51,957 bases of DNA, taken from an uncultured Bacteroidales bacterium (GTDB lineage: Bacteria > Bacteroidota > Bacteroidia > Bacteroidales > UBA932). The stretch lies in assembly GCA_944322605.1 (NCBI GenBank), contig CALUPD010000011.1, positions 1-51,957 of the forward strand, read 5' to 3'. Position numbers and translations under genes: made by a program. Shown one piece after another: positions 15,314-26,250 of this stretch; the stretch's first letter is position 1, and each line of letters begins with the position of its first letter. The notes beneath the pieces are model-generated. The model worked only from the letters and a program-made list of their open reading frames with translations. It searched no databases and had not been told where the DNA came from.

Positions 15314-15583
15314 ATGATAAAACCATTAGCAGACAGAGTTCTCATAGAACCTAAAGAAGCTGAAGCAAAAACAGCAAGCGGATTGTACATCCCTGACACT
15401 GCAAAGGAAAAACCGCAGGCAGGAAAAATAATCGCCGTAGGATGCGGAAAGAAAGACGAACCTATGGAATTGAAAGTAGGAGACAACGTCCTTTACGGCA
15501 AATACGCAGGAACGGAAATCACCGTCGACGGCAAAGAATACCTGATGATGCGCCAGTCCGACGTAATGGCCGTCATCGAATAA
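15314..15583 (+). CDS. groES: Co-chaperonin GroES
   Basis: An 89-residue GroES. It forms the heptameric lid of the GroEL chamber. It has the N-terminal [17 protein letters not shown] strand, the mobile-loop region [20 protein letters not shown] with the hydrophobic LYIPD contact, and the terminal [15 protein letters not shown]. The length is slightly short but normal for Bacteroidota. groEL follows after 56 bases. I see no CIRCE element and no clear -7 element in the 110 bases upstream, so heat regulation is not evident here. Confidence 0.97.
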   Translation: MIKPLADRVLIEPKEAEAKTASGLYIPDTAKEKPQAGKIIAVGCGKKDEPMELKVGDNVLYGKYAGTEITVDGKEYLMMRQSDVMAVIE

Positions 15584-15627
15584 ACATCAAATCAACAAAC
15601 CGCAGCCATGTTGCTGCAAAACATTAA

Positions 15628-17268
<1,641 letters not shown>

Positions 17269-17289
17269 CAGCCAGCCGGCATAAAATAA

Positions 17290-17317
17290 AAAGGGACTTT
17301 CAGAGTCCCTTTTTTTG
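17290..17317 (+). terminator. Terminator after groEL
   Basis: AAAGGGACT (17290-17298) pairs with AGTCCCTTT (17304-17312) around a five-base loop and runs into a T-tract. It lies 21 bases after the groEL stop. Confidence 0.9.
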
Positions 17318-17525
17318 TATCCGCAATCCGGCGAATGCGTGCATTCATCAGGCCGGTTCCGGACCTCATTTTCAACCCGCAAAAAGCATTTTAACCATAC
17401 CAGCAGAAATCCCTGCAAATAGACATAAATCAATCTATTAAAGCATTTTGCCACATAGATTGCCCGCCACGCCGCATTAAGGCATGCGGAATCCTTATCC
17501 CAAGGCATATATATTTCTGCCGCGC

Positions 17526-18581
17526 TCAATCCCGGCGGCAAACTCTCAGGATGCGGTCCTTGCCGTTAATGTCGCGTATCAGCCGCGTAACGAATCCCGA
17601 TTCCCTGAAAACAGAAGAAGTTTCTTCCCCCAATGCTTCGTTTATCTCGAAATAAGCGATGCCGCTTTGAGAAAGAAGCTCCGAGCACAATTGCGAAAGA
17701 GCCTTGTAAAAGACAAGAGGATCTTCGTCATCCACGAACAACGCCATTTCCGGTTCGTAATCGAGCACATTACTGCGCATCAATGATTTTTCCGATTCGC
17801 GCACATATGGAGGATTGCTGACTATCAAATCGAATTTACCGCGCACACAGGCTGATTCGCCGTTTTCAGAACATGGTCCGCGAAAACCGTCCTGCCCGGA
17901 ATGCTGCGGCGACCATGCCTCCAAACGGCACGGACCGCTGCAATCCTTGCCGGACAGATTTCCTGTTTCCCGCGACAAGGCTTCTTCCGCAACGGACAGC
18001 GCAGACCCGGCATCCAGGACATTGCATTTGAAAAATACCGGCCTGTTAGATGATATATTTTGGGCATTGGCTATTTCCAACGCGTCGTCCGACAAGTCGC
18101 ATGCAAGCACGACAGAATCCTTGAAAAAATCAGCTAAAGACCATGCCAAGCATCCCGAACCTGTACAGAAATCCATTATGAAGGGCTCTTTCAACGCATC
18201 TCCTGACGACCGGAAAGCCTCGGACGGCACGTTTTTCAATATGCCGCGCAAATCGGAAACGGCAAGCCTGAACAGTTCTTCGGTCTCCGGCCTCGGGATA
18301 AGCACTCCCTCCCTTACCTTAAAAACATGTCCGGCGAATTCCGCTTCTCCCAAAACATATTGGACCGGACGGCCTTTCTCCATTTCGGAAACGCACGAGA
18401 AGAACCTGCCGACGGAATCATCCGGAAGCTCCATTCCCGGCTCCGTCGAATAATAATACGAAGGAAGCCCGAATATGGCCGTAAAGACCATTGACACCAG
18501 GGCTTCCGCCTCCTGCCTGCCGTACAGGCCTTCCAATCTGCCGCGTGCTTCTTTTACCGTATCCTTTATAATAGTCGCCAT
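17526..18581 (-). CDS. prmC: Peptide chain release factor N5-glutamine methyltransferase
   Basis: A 351-residue SAM-dependent enzyme that methylates the Gln of the GGQ motif in release factors RF1 and RF2. It shows IPRPETEELF (family-specific), DFCTGSGCLAWSLA (SAM site) and the catalytic IVSNPPYVRESE. The usual length is about 280-290. The extra residues form an insertion of about 50 amino acids just before the NPPY motif, rich in Gly, Ser and Cys (SGKDCSGPCRLEAWSPQHSG and so on) and likely a disordered loop. The frame extends to 18602, but a -7 element overlaps that ATG, so the start at 18581 (MATIIKDTV) is preferred. Release-factor genes are not nearby. Confidence 0.9.
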   Translation of the reverse strand: MATIIKDTVKEARGRLEGLYGRQEAEALVSMVFTAIFGLPSYYYSTEPGMELPDDSVGRFFSCVSEMEKGRPVQYVLGEAEFAGHVFKVREGVLIPRPETEELFRLAVSDLRGILKNVPSEAFRSSGDALKEPFIMDFCTGSGCLAWSLADFFKDSVVLACDLSDDALEIANAQNISSNRPVFFKCNVLDAGSALSVAEEALSRETGNLSGKDCSGPCRLEAWSPQHSGQDGFRGPCSENGESACVRGKFDLIVSNPPYVRESEKSLMRSNVLDYEPEMALFVDDEDPLVFYKALSQLCSELLSQSGIAYFEINEALGEETSSVFRESGFVTRLIRDINGKDRILRVCRRD

Positions 18582-18599
18582 ATATCTGCATATTTTCCC

Positions 18600-18607
18600 C
18601 AAAGATA
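18600..18607 (-). promoter_or_regulatory. -7 promoter element of prmC
   Basis: TATCTTTG on the minus strand. Its position gives a leader of about 12 bases to the ATG at 18581 and excludes the ATG at 18602. Confidence 0.5.
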
Positions 18608-18696
18608 CGAAACGGATAAAAAAGTCATACTTAATCCCTTCCTGAATCCCCCTGTCTTGCAGGCTGCAAAGTTCCTACACTCCGAGTCCTTTAAAA

Positions 18697-20532
18697 TCAG
18701 ACAGAAAGAAAATCAAGAAGATCCGAGCTGTTCATAGGCTCTTCCCCTAAGGCAGCGGCGGCCCTGTCCCCTGCCAGGCCATGGAAATACACCCCTGCCA
18801 CGGCAGCCGTCCCGCACGAAAGCCCTTTTGCCATAAGGCCAGCTATAAGCCCGGCCAGCACATCTCCGCATCCCCCTTTTGCCATTCCCGGATTGCCGGT
18901 AGAATTTATGTATATCCTGCCGTCAGGAAGGCATGTCATCGTATTCGCGCCTTTTACAAGGACTACCGCTCCGGTCCGGGCGGAAAAGGCCGAAACCTTG
19001 GATATTTTTTCCTCGTCGCCGGCCCACGGGCCTATAAGCCTTCTCAACTCGCCAGGATGAGGGGTCAGCACGCATCCATGATACAGCATCTCCTGCATAT
19101 GCTTGTCTTCGGCTATCATATTCAAGGCGTCGGCATCCAATACAAAAGGCATGGACAGCTCCCGTGCGGATTCCAAAAGGCCTGCCAATGCGACAGCAGT
19201 AGCAGGATTGCGGCCTAAGCCCGGACCGGCGCATATTGCCGTATACTTCGAAAGGGCGGCTGCCGGATACGAAGCCGAAAAGAAGCCCCGCTCGTCGAAA
19301 ACGGCCATGGCGGAAGGATTGGATACCTGCATCGCCGTCCTTTCCGAATACGGGACATGAGCCGTGACAAGGCCGCACCCCGAACGCAGTGCCGCCGAAA
19401 CTGAAAGGACAGCCGCGCCCATCATCCCTTCCGAACCGCAAACCAAAAAGCAATGCCCGTAATTTCCCTTATGGGAATACTTAGGCCGCCTCCTTGCAAT
19501 GCCGGGAAAGCGGCATCCGCCGCCCGCGCCGCTTACGCACGGCCATCCTGACGGAAGTCCGGCTCCGGACTGAAATACGCCCCCAAAGCCGGACGCAGAA
19601 CCATTCCGGCGCGCTTCAGACGGCTCAGTCCGGGATTCTCCGTGCAGCAGCCCGGCGACTTCCCGGGCATCGGCATAATAGAAATTTTCATCAGCCCTTT
19701 CGATAAACTCTTCGCTCAGCCCTATCGGCACGGCAATCACTTTTCCTGCATATTCCCCTGTATCAGGAAGAAGAAGGGACAGCTTCGGGAATTGGACGGA
19801 AATCGTGGCATCGGCCCTCACGGCGACAAGGCCATCACCGTGAATCCCTTCCTCCTGCACATGCTCCGCGAATTCCGAAGGAAGGCCGGAAGGCATATCT
19901 ATGGAAACCACCAAACGCCCGGACGAATTAATGCATTCTATCAGGCTGCGGATATGGCCGCCGCGCACCGTTCCCCTGATTCCGCTTCCGAGCAGGGCGT
20001 CTATTATTATCGCATCCGGGGTGTTTTCAACATAGCCGCGCAGCATTTCCGTGTCCCCTCCTATTACCTTTACCGATTTCGGAAGCCTGAGGAAATTGGC
20101 CCTGCACTCCGGAGTCATTTCCTCTTCGCCGCAGCTTATGAACACAGTGCAATCGAACATCCTATCCCGTCCGGATTCCGGGATGCTGCCGGGCAGTACG
20201 GCCATGAAGTCCGCAGAGACCCCGCCTACGCGCCTGTTTTCCGAGAACGGAATCGGCGCATCTGCGGCCGCGCCGCGCCTGCGGACGGCGGAAAGCAGCC
20301 GCGCGACCGCAAGCCCGTCGCCGCCGTTATTTCCCTTTCCCGCCACGACCAATATCCTGCACGGCCCGGCATCCGTCGCATCGCCCTCGCAGCAATACGA
20401 TGCCGCAATCCTTATTATTTCCTCCGCTATGGCATGCGAAGCCCTTTCCATAAGATCGAGGCTGGATACCGGCTCGTTAACGATAGTAGCCTCATCTGCT
20501 TTTTTTATATTATTTCCTGTCAAAATTTTCAT
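18697..20532 (-). CDS. nnr: Bifunctional NAD(P)H-hydrate epimerase / ADP-dependent dehydratase
   Basis: A 611-residue metabolite-repair enzyme. The N-terminal YjeF domain (about 1-240; MKILTGNNIKKADEATI, GKGNNGGDGLAVARLL) epimerises damaged NAD(P)H hydrate. The C-terminal ribokinase-like domain (about 340-611; YSHKGNYGHCFLVCGSEGM, LDADALNMIAE, TPHPGELRRL, NPGMAKGGCGDVLAGLIAGL) dehydrates it back to NAD(P)H using ADP. The family is usually about 500 residues. The excess is mainly a linker of about 60 residues between the domains, rich in Gly, Ser and Pro (SGFGGVFQSGAGLPSGWP). It lies 115 bases upstream of prmC on the same strand. Confidence 0.93.
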   Translation of the reverse strand: MKILTGNNIKKADEATIVNEPVSSLDLMERASHAIAEEIIRIAASYCCEGDATDAGPCRILVVAGKGNNGGDGLAVARLLSAVRRRGAAADAPIPFSENRRVGGVSADFMAVLPGSIPESGRDRMFDCTVFISCGEEEMTPECRANFLRLPKSVKVIGGDTEMLRGYVENTPDAIIIDALLGSGIRGTVRGGHIRSLIECINSSGRLVVSIDMPSGLPSEFAEHVQEEGIHGDGLVAVRADATISVQFPKLSLLLPDTGEYAGKVIAVPIGLSEEFIERADENFYYADAREVAGLLHGESRTEPSEARRNGSASGFGGVFQSGAGLPSGWPCVSGAGGGCRFPGIARRRPKYSHKGNYGHCFLVCGSEGMMGAAVLSVSAALRSGCGLVTAHVPYSERTAMQVSNPSAMAVFDERGFFSASYPAAALSKYTAICAGPGLGRNPATAVALAGLLESARELSMPFVLDADALNMIAEDKHMQEMLYHGCVLTPHPGELRRLIGPWAGDEEKISKVSAFSARTGAVVLVKGANTMTCLPDGRIYINSTGNPGMAKGGCGDVLAGLIAGLMAKGLSCGTAAVAGVYFHGLAGDRAAAALGEEPMNSSDLLDFLSV

Positions 20533-20592
20533 AATTGATAATTATTTTTTATTTTTACAAATAATTTTAATAATACTTAGCCAAATTAATCA

Positions 20593-20600
20593 CAAATATA
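20593..20600 (-). promoter_or_regulatory. Putative -7 element of nnr
   Basis: TATATTTG on the minus strand, about 60 bases before the nnr start, in the short A/T-rich gap shared with the divergent lipoprotein gene. No -33 partner is evident. Confidence 0.35.
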
Positions 20601-20607
20601 TTTACTT

Positions 20608-22314
20608 ATGAAAACAATTAAAACATGCCTGATGGCAGGATGCATGCTGGCGGCAGCCTCTTTCTCATCTTGCCAAAAACCGCAAAACGAACAACCGGAC
20701 GCAACTGTTTCAATAGAAATGGTGGAAATCACAGACAGCACTGCGGAATTCTCTTTAACGTTAAAAAATGCCACAACCGCATACTGGCTCGTAGAGCCGG
20801 TGTCCACGGAACAAGCTGATGCCGACAAAATCAAGAACGAAGGAACCGTATTCAGTCCGGAAACGGAAAAAACCATAATAGCCCGCGACCTTGCAGCCGG
20901 AAACCAATACCGCATAATGGCTGTCGCAGAAAATGAAAAAGGACTGGGAAACGCCGCTTCATATGATTTTCAGACAGACGGAATCAATCAAGAGGCGCCG
21001 GTCATACAAGCCACGTTAGCCATGGGCAACTACTACGGCACACGTTACAGCGAAGCTGCCAACTACTATTTCATGCTGACGGACTGCGAATTCACAAGCG
21101 GGGTGGCTGTCACGGACGGCATGATGCTTTATTTCGACTGCTATGCCGGAGAATCAGATACTCCGCAGGACGCGAAAATACCGTCTGGAAAATACCAGTA
21201 TGTAAACGAAAACGTGTTTGACGAATTCAAGATAAGCAAGCAAAGCACGGTTTTCATTGAAGTAGATTCAAGAGGAAACATTACAAGCAACCTTTATCCT
21301 GTCTCAGGACAGCTTGACGTCCAGTACTCGCAAGGAAGCGGTTATCAAATTGAAGGATCGTTCATGCTTGAAGACGGAAGGGAGGTAAAGGTATACTACA
21401 ATGGAGACTTCCAGCTCACAAACCAGTCCGGAGTATTCGGCGAAGACATAACCATTACAGCTGAACATTATTACTCCGCAACGTACTTCGGAGATCTTTA
21501 CGGATCAGGAGCATGCGAATATTATTTTGAAATAGGCACTATGCTGCCTGACGGAGCCGGCGGGGCTCCTGTAGGATCCGGATACGCCTTGGACTTCGAT
21601 TTATGGGGAGCAAAAGCCGATGATCCCGCAAACGCGAAAATACCGGAAGGTACTTATGAATTTTCGGACATGATTGACATGAACGTGGCACACAGCGACA
21701 GGACCACTGGACATTGTGTCATTCCAGACGGAACAAGCAGGTACCGCATTCCGTACACTGCCGGAAGCGTTAATGTAAAGCATAACGGCGACGGATACGA
21801 CATAACCGGAACATTCACTCTCGGCGATGGCTACAAACTGACCATAAATTATTCCGGAATCCTTCCTTTCGAAAACCAGTCTCCTGCTGAATCAGACGAC
21901 TTGGACATAACTTTCGCTTCAGGCAGCGGCATGTATTTAGGAGACATTTACGATGCCGGGACAGCGAATTTCACGCTTGAATTCCTTAGCGAAGACGAAG
22001 CCACAATGTTGACCATAGATGTGAACGACGTGCTGGACGATGACATGGACCTTAGCGAGGGCACTTACACTGTCGATGAGGAAGGCAGCATGGAAGCAGG
22101 AAAATTCTATACAGGAACCATAGACATTTTCGGAGTAATCGGCACTTTCGTAACCGTAGGAGCAGGTACAGAGAACGAAGAATACCTCCTCATCACAGGC
22201 GGGACTTTCGATGTAAAACACATTGAGAACGGATACCGATTCGATTTCCATTTCACCATGCAGGACGGAACGAAAATAGAAGGAGAATACGAGGGGCCGT
22301 TCATTATAGAATAA
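20608..22314 (+). CDS. Exported lipoprotein with three internal repeats, unknown function
   Basis: A 568-residue lipoprotein; the signal ends in SFSSC with Cys22. Residues about 30-127 look like a fibronectin type III-like beta-sandwich. Three repeats of roughly 130-150 residues follow. Each begins with a Tyr-rich strand (YYGTRYSEAANYYFMLTD, YFGDLYGSGACEYYFEIGT, YLGDIYDAGTANFTLEFLS), contains a K/L-I/S-P/E-x-G-x-Y turn (IPSGKYQY, IPEGTYEF, LSEGTYTV) and ends with GYxIxGxFxLxDG-type strands. I do not recognise the repeat. The composition is acidic and beta-rich, consistent with a surface or periplasmic binding or adhesion role. A strong bidirectional terminator follows. Confidence 0.75.
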   Translation: MKTIKTCLMAGCMLAAASFSSCQKPQNEQPDATVSIEMVEITDSTAEFSLTLKNATTAYWLVEPVSTEQADADKIKNEGTVFSPETEKTIIARDLAAGNQYRIMAVAENEKGLGNAASYDFQTDGINQEAPVIQATLAMGNYYGTRYSEAANYYFMLTDCEFTSGVAVTDGMMLYFDCYAGESDTPQDAKIPSGKYQYVNENVFDEFKISKQSTVFIEVDSRGNITSNLYPVSGQLDVQYSQGSGYQIEGSFMLEDGREVKVYYNGDFQLTNQSGVFGEDITITAEHYYSATYFGDLYGSGACEYYFEIGTMLPDGAGGAPVGSGYALDFDLWGAKADDPANAKIPEGTYEFSDMIDMNVAHSDRTTGHCVIPDGTSRYRIPYTAGSVNVKHNGDGYDITGTFTLGDGYKLTINYSGILPFENQSPAESDDLDITFASGSGMYLGDIYDAGTANFTLEFLSEDEATMLTIDVNDVLDDDMDLSEGTYTVDEEGSMEAGKFYTGTIDIFGVIGTFVTVGAGTENEEYLLITGGTFDVKHIENGYRFDFHFTMQDGTKIEGEYEGPFIIE

Positions 22315-22360
22315 CAAGACTCGACACAACAAACGTTTTAAGAACAGAATGATTTTTTGG

Positions 22361-22396
22361 AAAAAAACTGCCGCATAGCTATGCGGCAGTTTTTTT
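22361..22396. terminator. Bidirectional terminator between the lipoprotein gene and ddl
   Basis: A perfect palindrome, ACTGCCGCATAG and its complement, is flanked by seven A and seven T. It can end transcription from both sides of these convergent genes. Confidence 0.9.
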
Positions 22397-22511
22397 CCAT
22401 GTCTGACATGGCAGAATCTCCAATCTCGGCATGCCAGGCATGCCATGCGAGTATTGCAAGCCGTCCCCCCGACACCGCATGCGCGTTGAAAGGCCTATAA
22501 AATCCAAAGTA

Positions 22512-23492
22512 TCAACATACTGAATTATCAATCAAAATATTGAAAAATTCCTCCAGCCCCATTCCTGCAACTGCCGCCTGCTTAGGCACAAGGCTCATTT
22601 CCGTCATGCCAGGGACAGTATTCATTTCAAGGAAGTATATTCCCTTTTCGTTGACTATGTAATCTATGCGGACAAGGCCGTTGCAGCCGAGGAACTTGTA
22701 TATTTTCTTGGACATTTCCTGTATCGACACGCGCATCTGGTCCGGAATTTCAGCAGGACATACTTCCTGCGACTCGCCAAGGTATTTAGCCTCGTAATCG
22801 AAGAATTCGCGGTCTGTAATTATTTCAGTCACCGGAAGGGCCACTATTTCGCCTTTATCCATATACACGCCGTCCGTCATTTCACGTCCGGGGATGAATT
22901 GTTCCACCATTACGCGCCTGCCTTCCTTGAATGCGTCTTCTACGGCTTTTTTAAGGCCGTGGATATCCTTGACCTTCGTCACGCCGAAACTGCTTCCGCC
23001 GTCCGTAGGCTTGACAAACAGAGGAAGCCCCCCTAGTTCTTCAAAAATCGTCGGGACATCCCATTCGTCCCCGGGATTGATGAGAATATCGTTCGCCATC
23101 CTGACACCCGACTTCCTGAGATATGATTTGCATGCATATTTGTCGAAAGTGACGGCAGACACAAATGAAGAACAAGTATTGAACGGTATTCCGAGCATTT
23201 CGAAATACGCCTGCATGAGGCCGTTTTCCCCGGGAGTCCCGTGAATCATTATATACGCGAGGTCGAATCTGATCTTTTCCCCGCCGAGCGAAACGGAAAA
23301 ATCGGACTTGTCTACTTCCACAGGATCCCCATGTCCCTGCAATGTCCATGACGGCCCTTTCTGGAGAATTTCATAAACATTATATTTTCCTTTGTCAATC
23401 GATGACGCCACATGCTTCCCGCTCTTGACGGAAATGTCATGTTCCGATGAATCGCCGCCGTATATCACGGCTACATTTTTCTTTGTGTCCAT
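22512..23492 (-). CDS. ddl: D-alanine--D-alanine ligase
   Basis: A 326-residue ATP-grasp ligase that makes the D-Ala-D-Ala dipeptide of peptidoglycan. The N-terminal VAVIYGGDSSEHDISVKSG is typical, as are the ATP-binding LFVKPTDGGSSFGVTKV, the VEQFIPGREMTDGVY strand and the metal-binding YFLEMNTVPGMTEMSL. It has the normal length. PBP1A lies upstream on the same strand with about 220 bases between, so both encode steps of wall synthesis and may share transcripts. Confidence 0.95.
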   Translation of the reverse strand: MDTKKNVAVIYGGDSSEHDISVKSGKHVASSIDKGKYNVYEILQKGPSWTLQGHGDPVEVDKSDFSVSLGGEKIRFDLAYIMIHGTPGENGLMQAYFEMLGIPFNTCSSFVSAVTFDKYACKSYLRKSGVRMANDILINPGDEWDVPTIFEELGGLPLFVKPTDGGSSFGVTKVKDIHGLKKAVEDAFKEGRRVMVEQFIPGREMTDGVYMDKGEIVALPVTEIITDREFFDYEAKYLGESQEVCPAEIPDQMRVSIQEMSKKIYKFLGCNGLVRIDYIVNEKGIYFLEMNTVPGMTEMSLVPKQAAVAGMGLEEFFNILIDNSVC

Positions 23493-23506
23493 ATATTCAA
23501 TTATAT

Positions 23507-23674
23507 CTAAACAAAATCCCTTTCGGTCATTTTCTGCGAAGCGGCGTACTGCACTCGTGTCCGCCGGAATACCGGCACTTTACAAAACCGCAAGGCCTGA
23601 ACGTCAAAATGCAGGACCTGACCGCCAACGCAAAGCATGAACGCCAAAAGCGCGGCCGCTTTGCGGACATTCAT
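23507..23674 (-). CDS. Possible small protein between PBP1A and ddl
   Basis: A 55-codon frame starting at ATG 23674, with a hydrophobic N-terminus (MNVRKAAALLAFMLCVGGQV) resembling a signal or anchor, then a basic stretch. It ends 14 bases before ddl. I know of no relative, and the codons cannot be judged at this length. It may be noncoding spacer, since the region contains loosely repeated blocks of the form GCGTTCAGGCCTTGC. Confidence 0.2.
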   Translation of the reverse strand: MNVRKAAALLAFMLCVGGQVLHFDVQALRFCKVPVFRRTRVQYAASQKMTERDFV

Positions 23675-23713
23675 CCCGCAGTCCGTCCCCGCGCGGCAAG
23701 GCAAGGCCGTGCA

Positions 23714-26053
23714 TCAGTCGAAATACGAATCCTGCTCGTATGCGACTATATCCGAATCGGACCCTGTACAATCTATATTTGCATCCATTCCCTGAGGTAT
23801 CTGGAACTTGTCGTCCTGCGATATTCCGAGAGTCCCGTCCTCAAGTACCTTCTGCATGAAAATTCCCCATATAGGCAATGCCATATTGGCCCCTTGTCCA
23901 AGGGACATCGATTCGAAATGGACCTGCCTGTCTTCCGCCCCGACCCAGACTCCGGCCGTCAGCTTCGGCACATAGCCGATAAACCACCCGTCCGAATGGT
24001 CGTTGCTCGTACCTGTTTTGCCGGCCACATCGCCTTTCAGGCCGTATTTCCACCTGAGCCTTACTGCCGAACCTTCCGTGACCACGCCCTGCATGAGATT
24101 CACCATGAGATACGCGGTCCTTTCATTTATGGCCTCTTCCTTGTGGTTGTTGAAAGTACTGAGGACATTGCCGTCCTTATCCTCTATCATCGTGACGAAC
24201 AGCGGGTCTACATGGACGCCACGGCTCGGGAAAGTATTCATTGCGCCTACCATCTCTATAAGCTTCAAATCGGCAGGACCGAGGCAAAGGGAAGGGACAG
24301 GGTCGAGCCTGCTCGTAATGCCGAGCTTGCGGCACATCTCCACCATCGCGGCAGGACCGAACTGCTTCATAAGATACGCCGAAATATTATTGCTGCTCTT
24401 GGTCAGCCCCCATTTCAAAGTAACCGTCTGTCCGATCCATTTGGGATTGTCCGTTGTCTCAGGAGTCCATGTAGTGTCCCCGACTATGAAAGTCTGAGGC
24501 ACGTTCAACACCTTGTCGCAAGGGCTGAATCCCTCCTGCATGGCCAAGACATACAGGAACGGCTTGATGGTCGAACCCACCTGCCTCTTGCTCTGTCCGG
24601 CATTGTCATATTTGAAATAAGAATAGTCCGGTCCTCCGACATAGGCCTTGACATGCCCGCTTTGGGGTTCCATTGCCACGAACCCGGCCCTGAGAATGGA
24701 CTTGTAATACCGTATCGAATCATCAGGGGTCAGGACGGTATCGGCATAGCCCTTGCCTGACCACGAGAACACCCTCATCGGGACCTTTTCCTTGAAGCTC
24801 TTATATATTTCCTTTTCCGGAATGCCGGCACGTTTCATATTGCGGTACCTGTCGCTCCAGCGGCGGGACTGCTGCATAAGCCGGTCTACGACTTCTCCAG
24901 GAACGGAATTGGAGAAAGGCCTGTTCACATTGCTTCGGACCTGCTTGTCGAAAGCCACCTGCAAGTCCTTGCCCAAATGCTCCCGGACAGCCTCTTCCGC
25001 GTATTTCTGCATCTTGGAATTTATCGTAGTATGGATCTTGAGCCCGTCCCTGTCGAGATTGTATTTGCTGCCGTCCGGCTTGAGGTTCTTGTTGAGCCAT
25101 CCGTATAGAGGATCGTTTTCCCATTTTTCAAGGTCGGCCACATAGTCCTCGATGTAAGCGTAATCCGACTTGTCAGGCATATCCGCGTTCATGTAACGCC
25201 TGAGCATGTCCCTGAAATAAAGGCCGTGCCCTGCCGTATGGTCCTTGGTCTTGTACGACAACACTATCGGAAGCTTCACTATCGAATCGTACTGGGCATC
25301 CGGCAGATAGCCGTACTTGTTCATCTGCGACAGCACATGGTTCCTCCTTTCAAGGGAAAGTTCAGGATTGATCACGGGATTGAACCTTGTCGGCTTGTTC
25401 ACCATTCCGACGAGCGTGGCGGACTCCTGTATGTTCAATTCCGAAGGCTCCTTATTGAAAAACGTATTCGCGGCAGCCTTTATCCCGTAGGAATTGCTGC
25501 CGAAAAACACCGCATTCATATACATGCTCAGTATCTCGTTTTTCGTGTAATTCCTCTCAAGCTTCACGGCGATTATCCATTCCTTGAACTTGTCCTTCGC
25601 AAGAAGTATCATATCGCCTCCCGGAATGTTCAATGTGGAAGTATCCCTCGGGAAAAGGGTTTTCGCAAGCTGCTGGGATATGGTGCTTCCCCCTCCTCCG
25701 GACCTTTTGTTCCCGAGCAGGATGCTCTTGACCCCCACTCTCACAAGGCTTCTGAAATCTATTCCGGAATGCTTGTAGAACCTTGCGTCCTCGGTAGCCA
25801 CCGCCGCGTCGACAAGATACGGGGAGAGTTCGGAATAAGACACATACGAGCGGTTTTCTATATGGTACGTGCTGAAAACCTCTCCGTCCTCCGACAAAAG
25901 TTCCGTGGCAAGATTGCTCTTTGGGTCTTCCAGTTCCTCGAAAGACGGTATTTCGGCAAACGCCGAAACAAGAAGCAAAGCTGCGAAAACGGCTACGAAA
26001 GGAAGAGCGGCGCATATCCATAACGCCCTTACTATTATTTTCTTGGCTTTCAT
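23714..26053 (-). CDS. mrcA: Class A penicillin-binding protein 1A
   Basis: A 779-residue bifunctional peptidoglycan polymerase anchored by one N-terminal membrane segment (IIVRALWICAALPFVAVFA). The glycosyltransferase (GT51) domain has ATEDARFYKHSGIDFRSLVR with the catalytic Glu and GGSTISQQLAKTLF. The transpeptidase domain has the nucleophile motif STIKP, the SSNN motif and KTGTSND. The frame opens at 26092, but the ATG at 26053 (MKAKKIIV) fits both the membrane anchor and a -7 element at 26087-26080. It polymerises lipid II and cross-links stems at the inner membrane's outer face. It is followed by ddl on the same strand. Confidence 0.93.
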   Translation of the reverse strand: MKAKKIIVRALWICAALPFVAVFAALLLVSAFAEIPSFEELEDPKSNLATELLSEDGEVFSTYHIENRSYVSYSELSPYLVDAAVATEDARFYKHSGIDFRSLVRVGVKSILLGNKRSGGGGSTISQQLAKTLFPRDTSTLNIPGGDMILLAKDKFKEWIIAVKLERNYTKNEILSMYMNAVFFGSNSYGIKAAANTFFNKEPSELNIQESATLVGMVNKPTRFNPVINPELSLERRNHVLSQMNKYGYLPDAQYDSIVKLPIVLSYKTKDHTAGHGLYFRDMLRRYMNADMPDKSDYAYIEDYVADLEKWENDPLYGWLNKNLKPDGSKYNLDRDGLKIHTTINSKMQKYAEEAVREHLGKDLQVAFDKQVRSNVNRPFSNSVPGEVVDRLMQQSRRWSDRYRNMKRAGIPEKEIYKSFKEKVPMRVFSWSGKGYADTVLTPDDSIRYYKSILRAGFVAMEPQSGHVKAYVGGPDYSYFKYDNAGQSKRQVGSTIKPFLYVLAMQEGFSPCDKVLNVPQTFIVGDTTWTPETTDNPKWIGQTVTLKWGLTKSSNNISAYLMKQFGPAAMVEMCRKLGITSRLDPVPSLCLGPADLKLIEMVGAMNTFPSRGVHVDPLFVTMIEDKDGNVLSTFNNHKEEAINERTAYLMVNLMQGVVTEGSAVRLRWKYGLKGDVAGKTGTSNDHSDGWFIGYVPKLTAGVWVGAEDRQVHFESMSLGQGANMALPIWGIFMQKVLEDGTLGISQDDKFQIPQGMDANIDCTGSDSDIVAYEQDSYFD

Positions 26054-26079
26054 ATGTATTTTCTTCGTGATTTGAACTG

Positions 26080-26087
26080 CAAAAATA
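26080..26087 (-). promoter_or_regulatory. -7 promoter element of PBP1A
   Basis: TATTTTTG on the minus strand, 27 bases upstream of the chosen ATG. The -33 region has only a weak match. Confidence 0.45.
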
Positions 26088-26250
26088 ACCAAATTTCACA
26101 TAGAACATTAATTATGCCACAGGCATGAAATCAAAAAAATGCTTATCCTCGGAAATACCTCGCTGATATGCAGGCAATCATTTCAAAAAAAATTAGATTT
26201 TTCCTAAGATTATCATTTACTTTGCAGTCGATTAACAACAAAGGCGCAAG

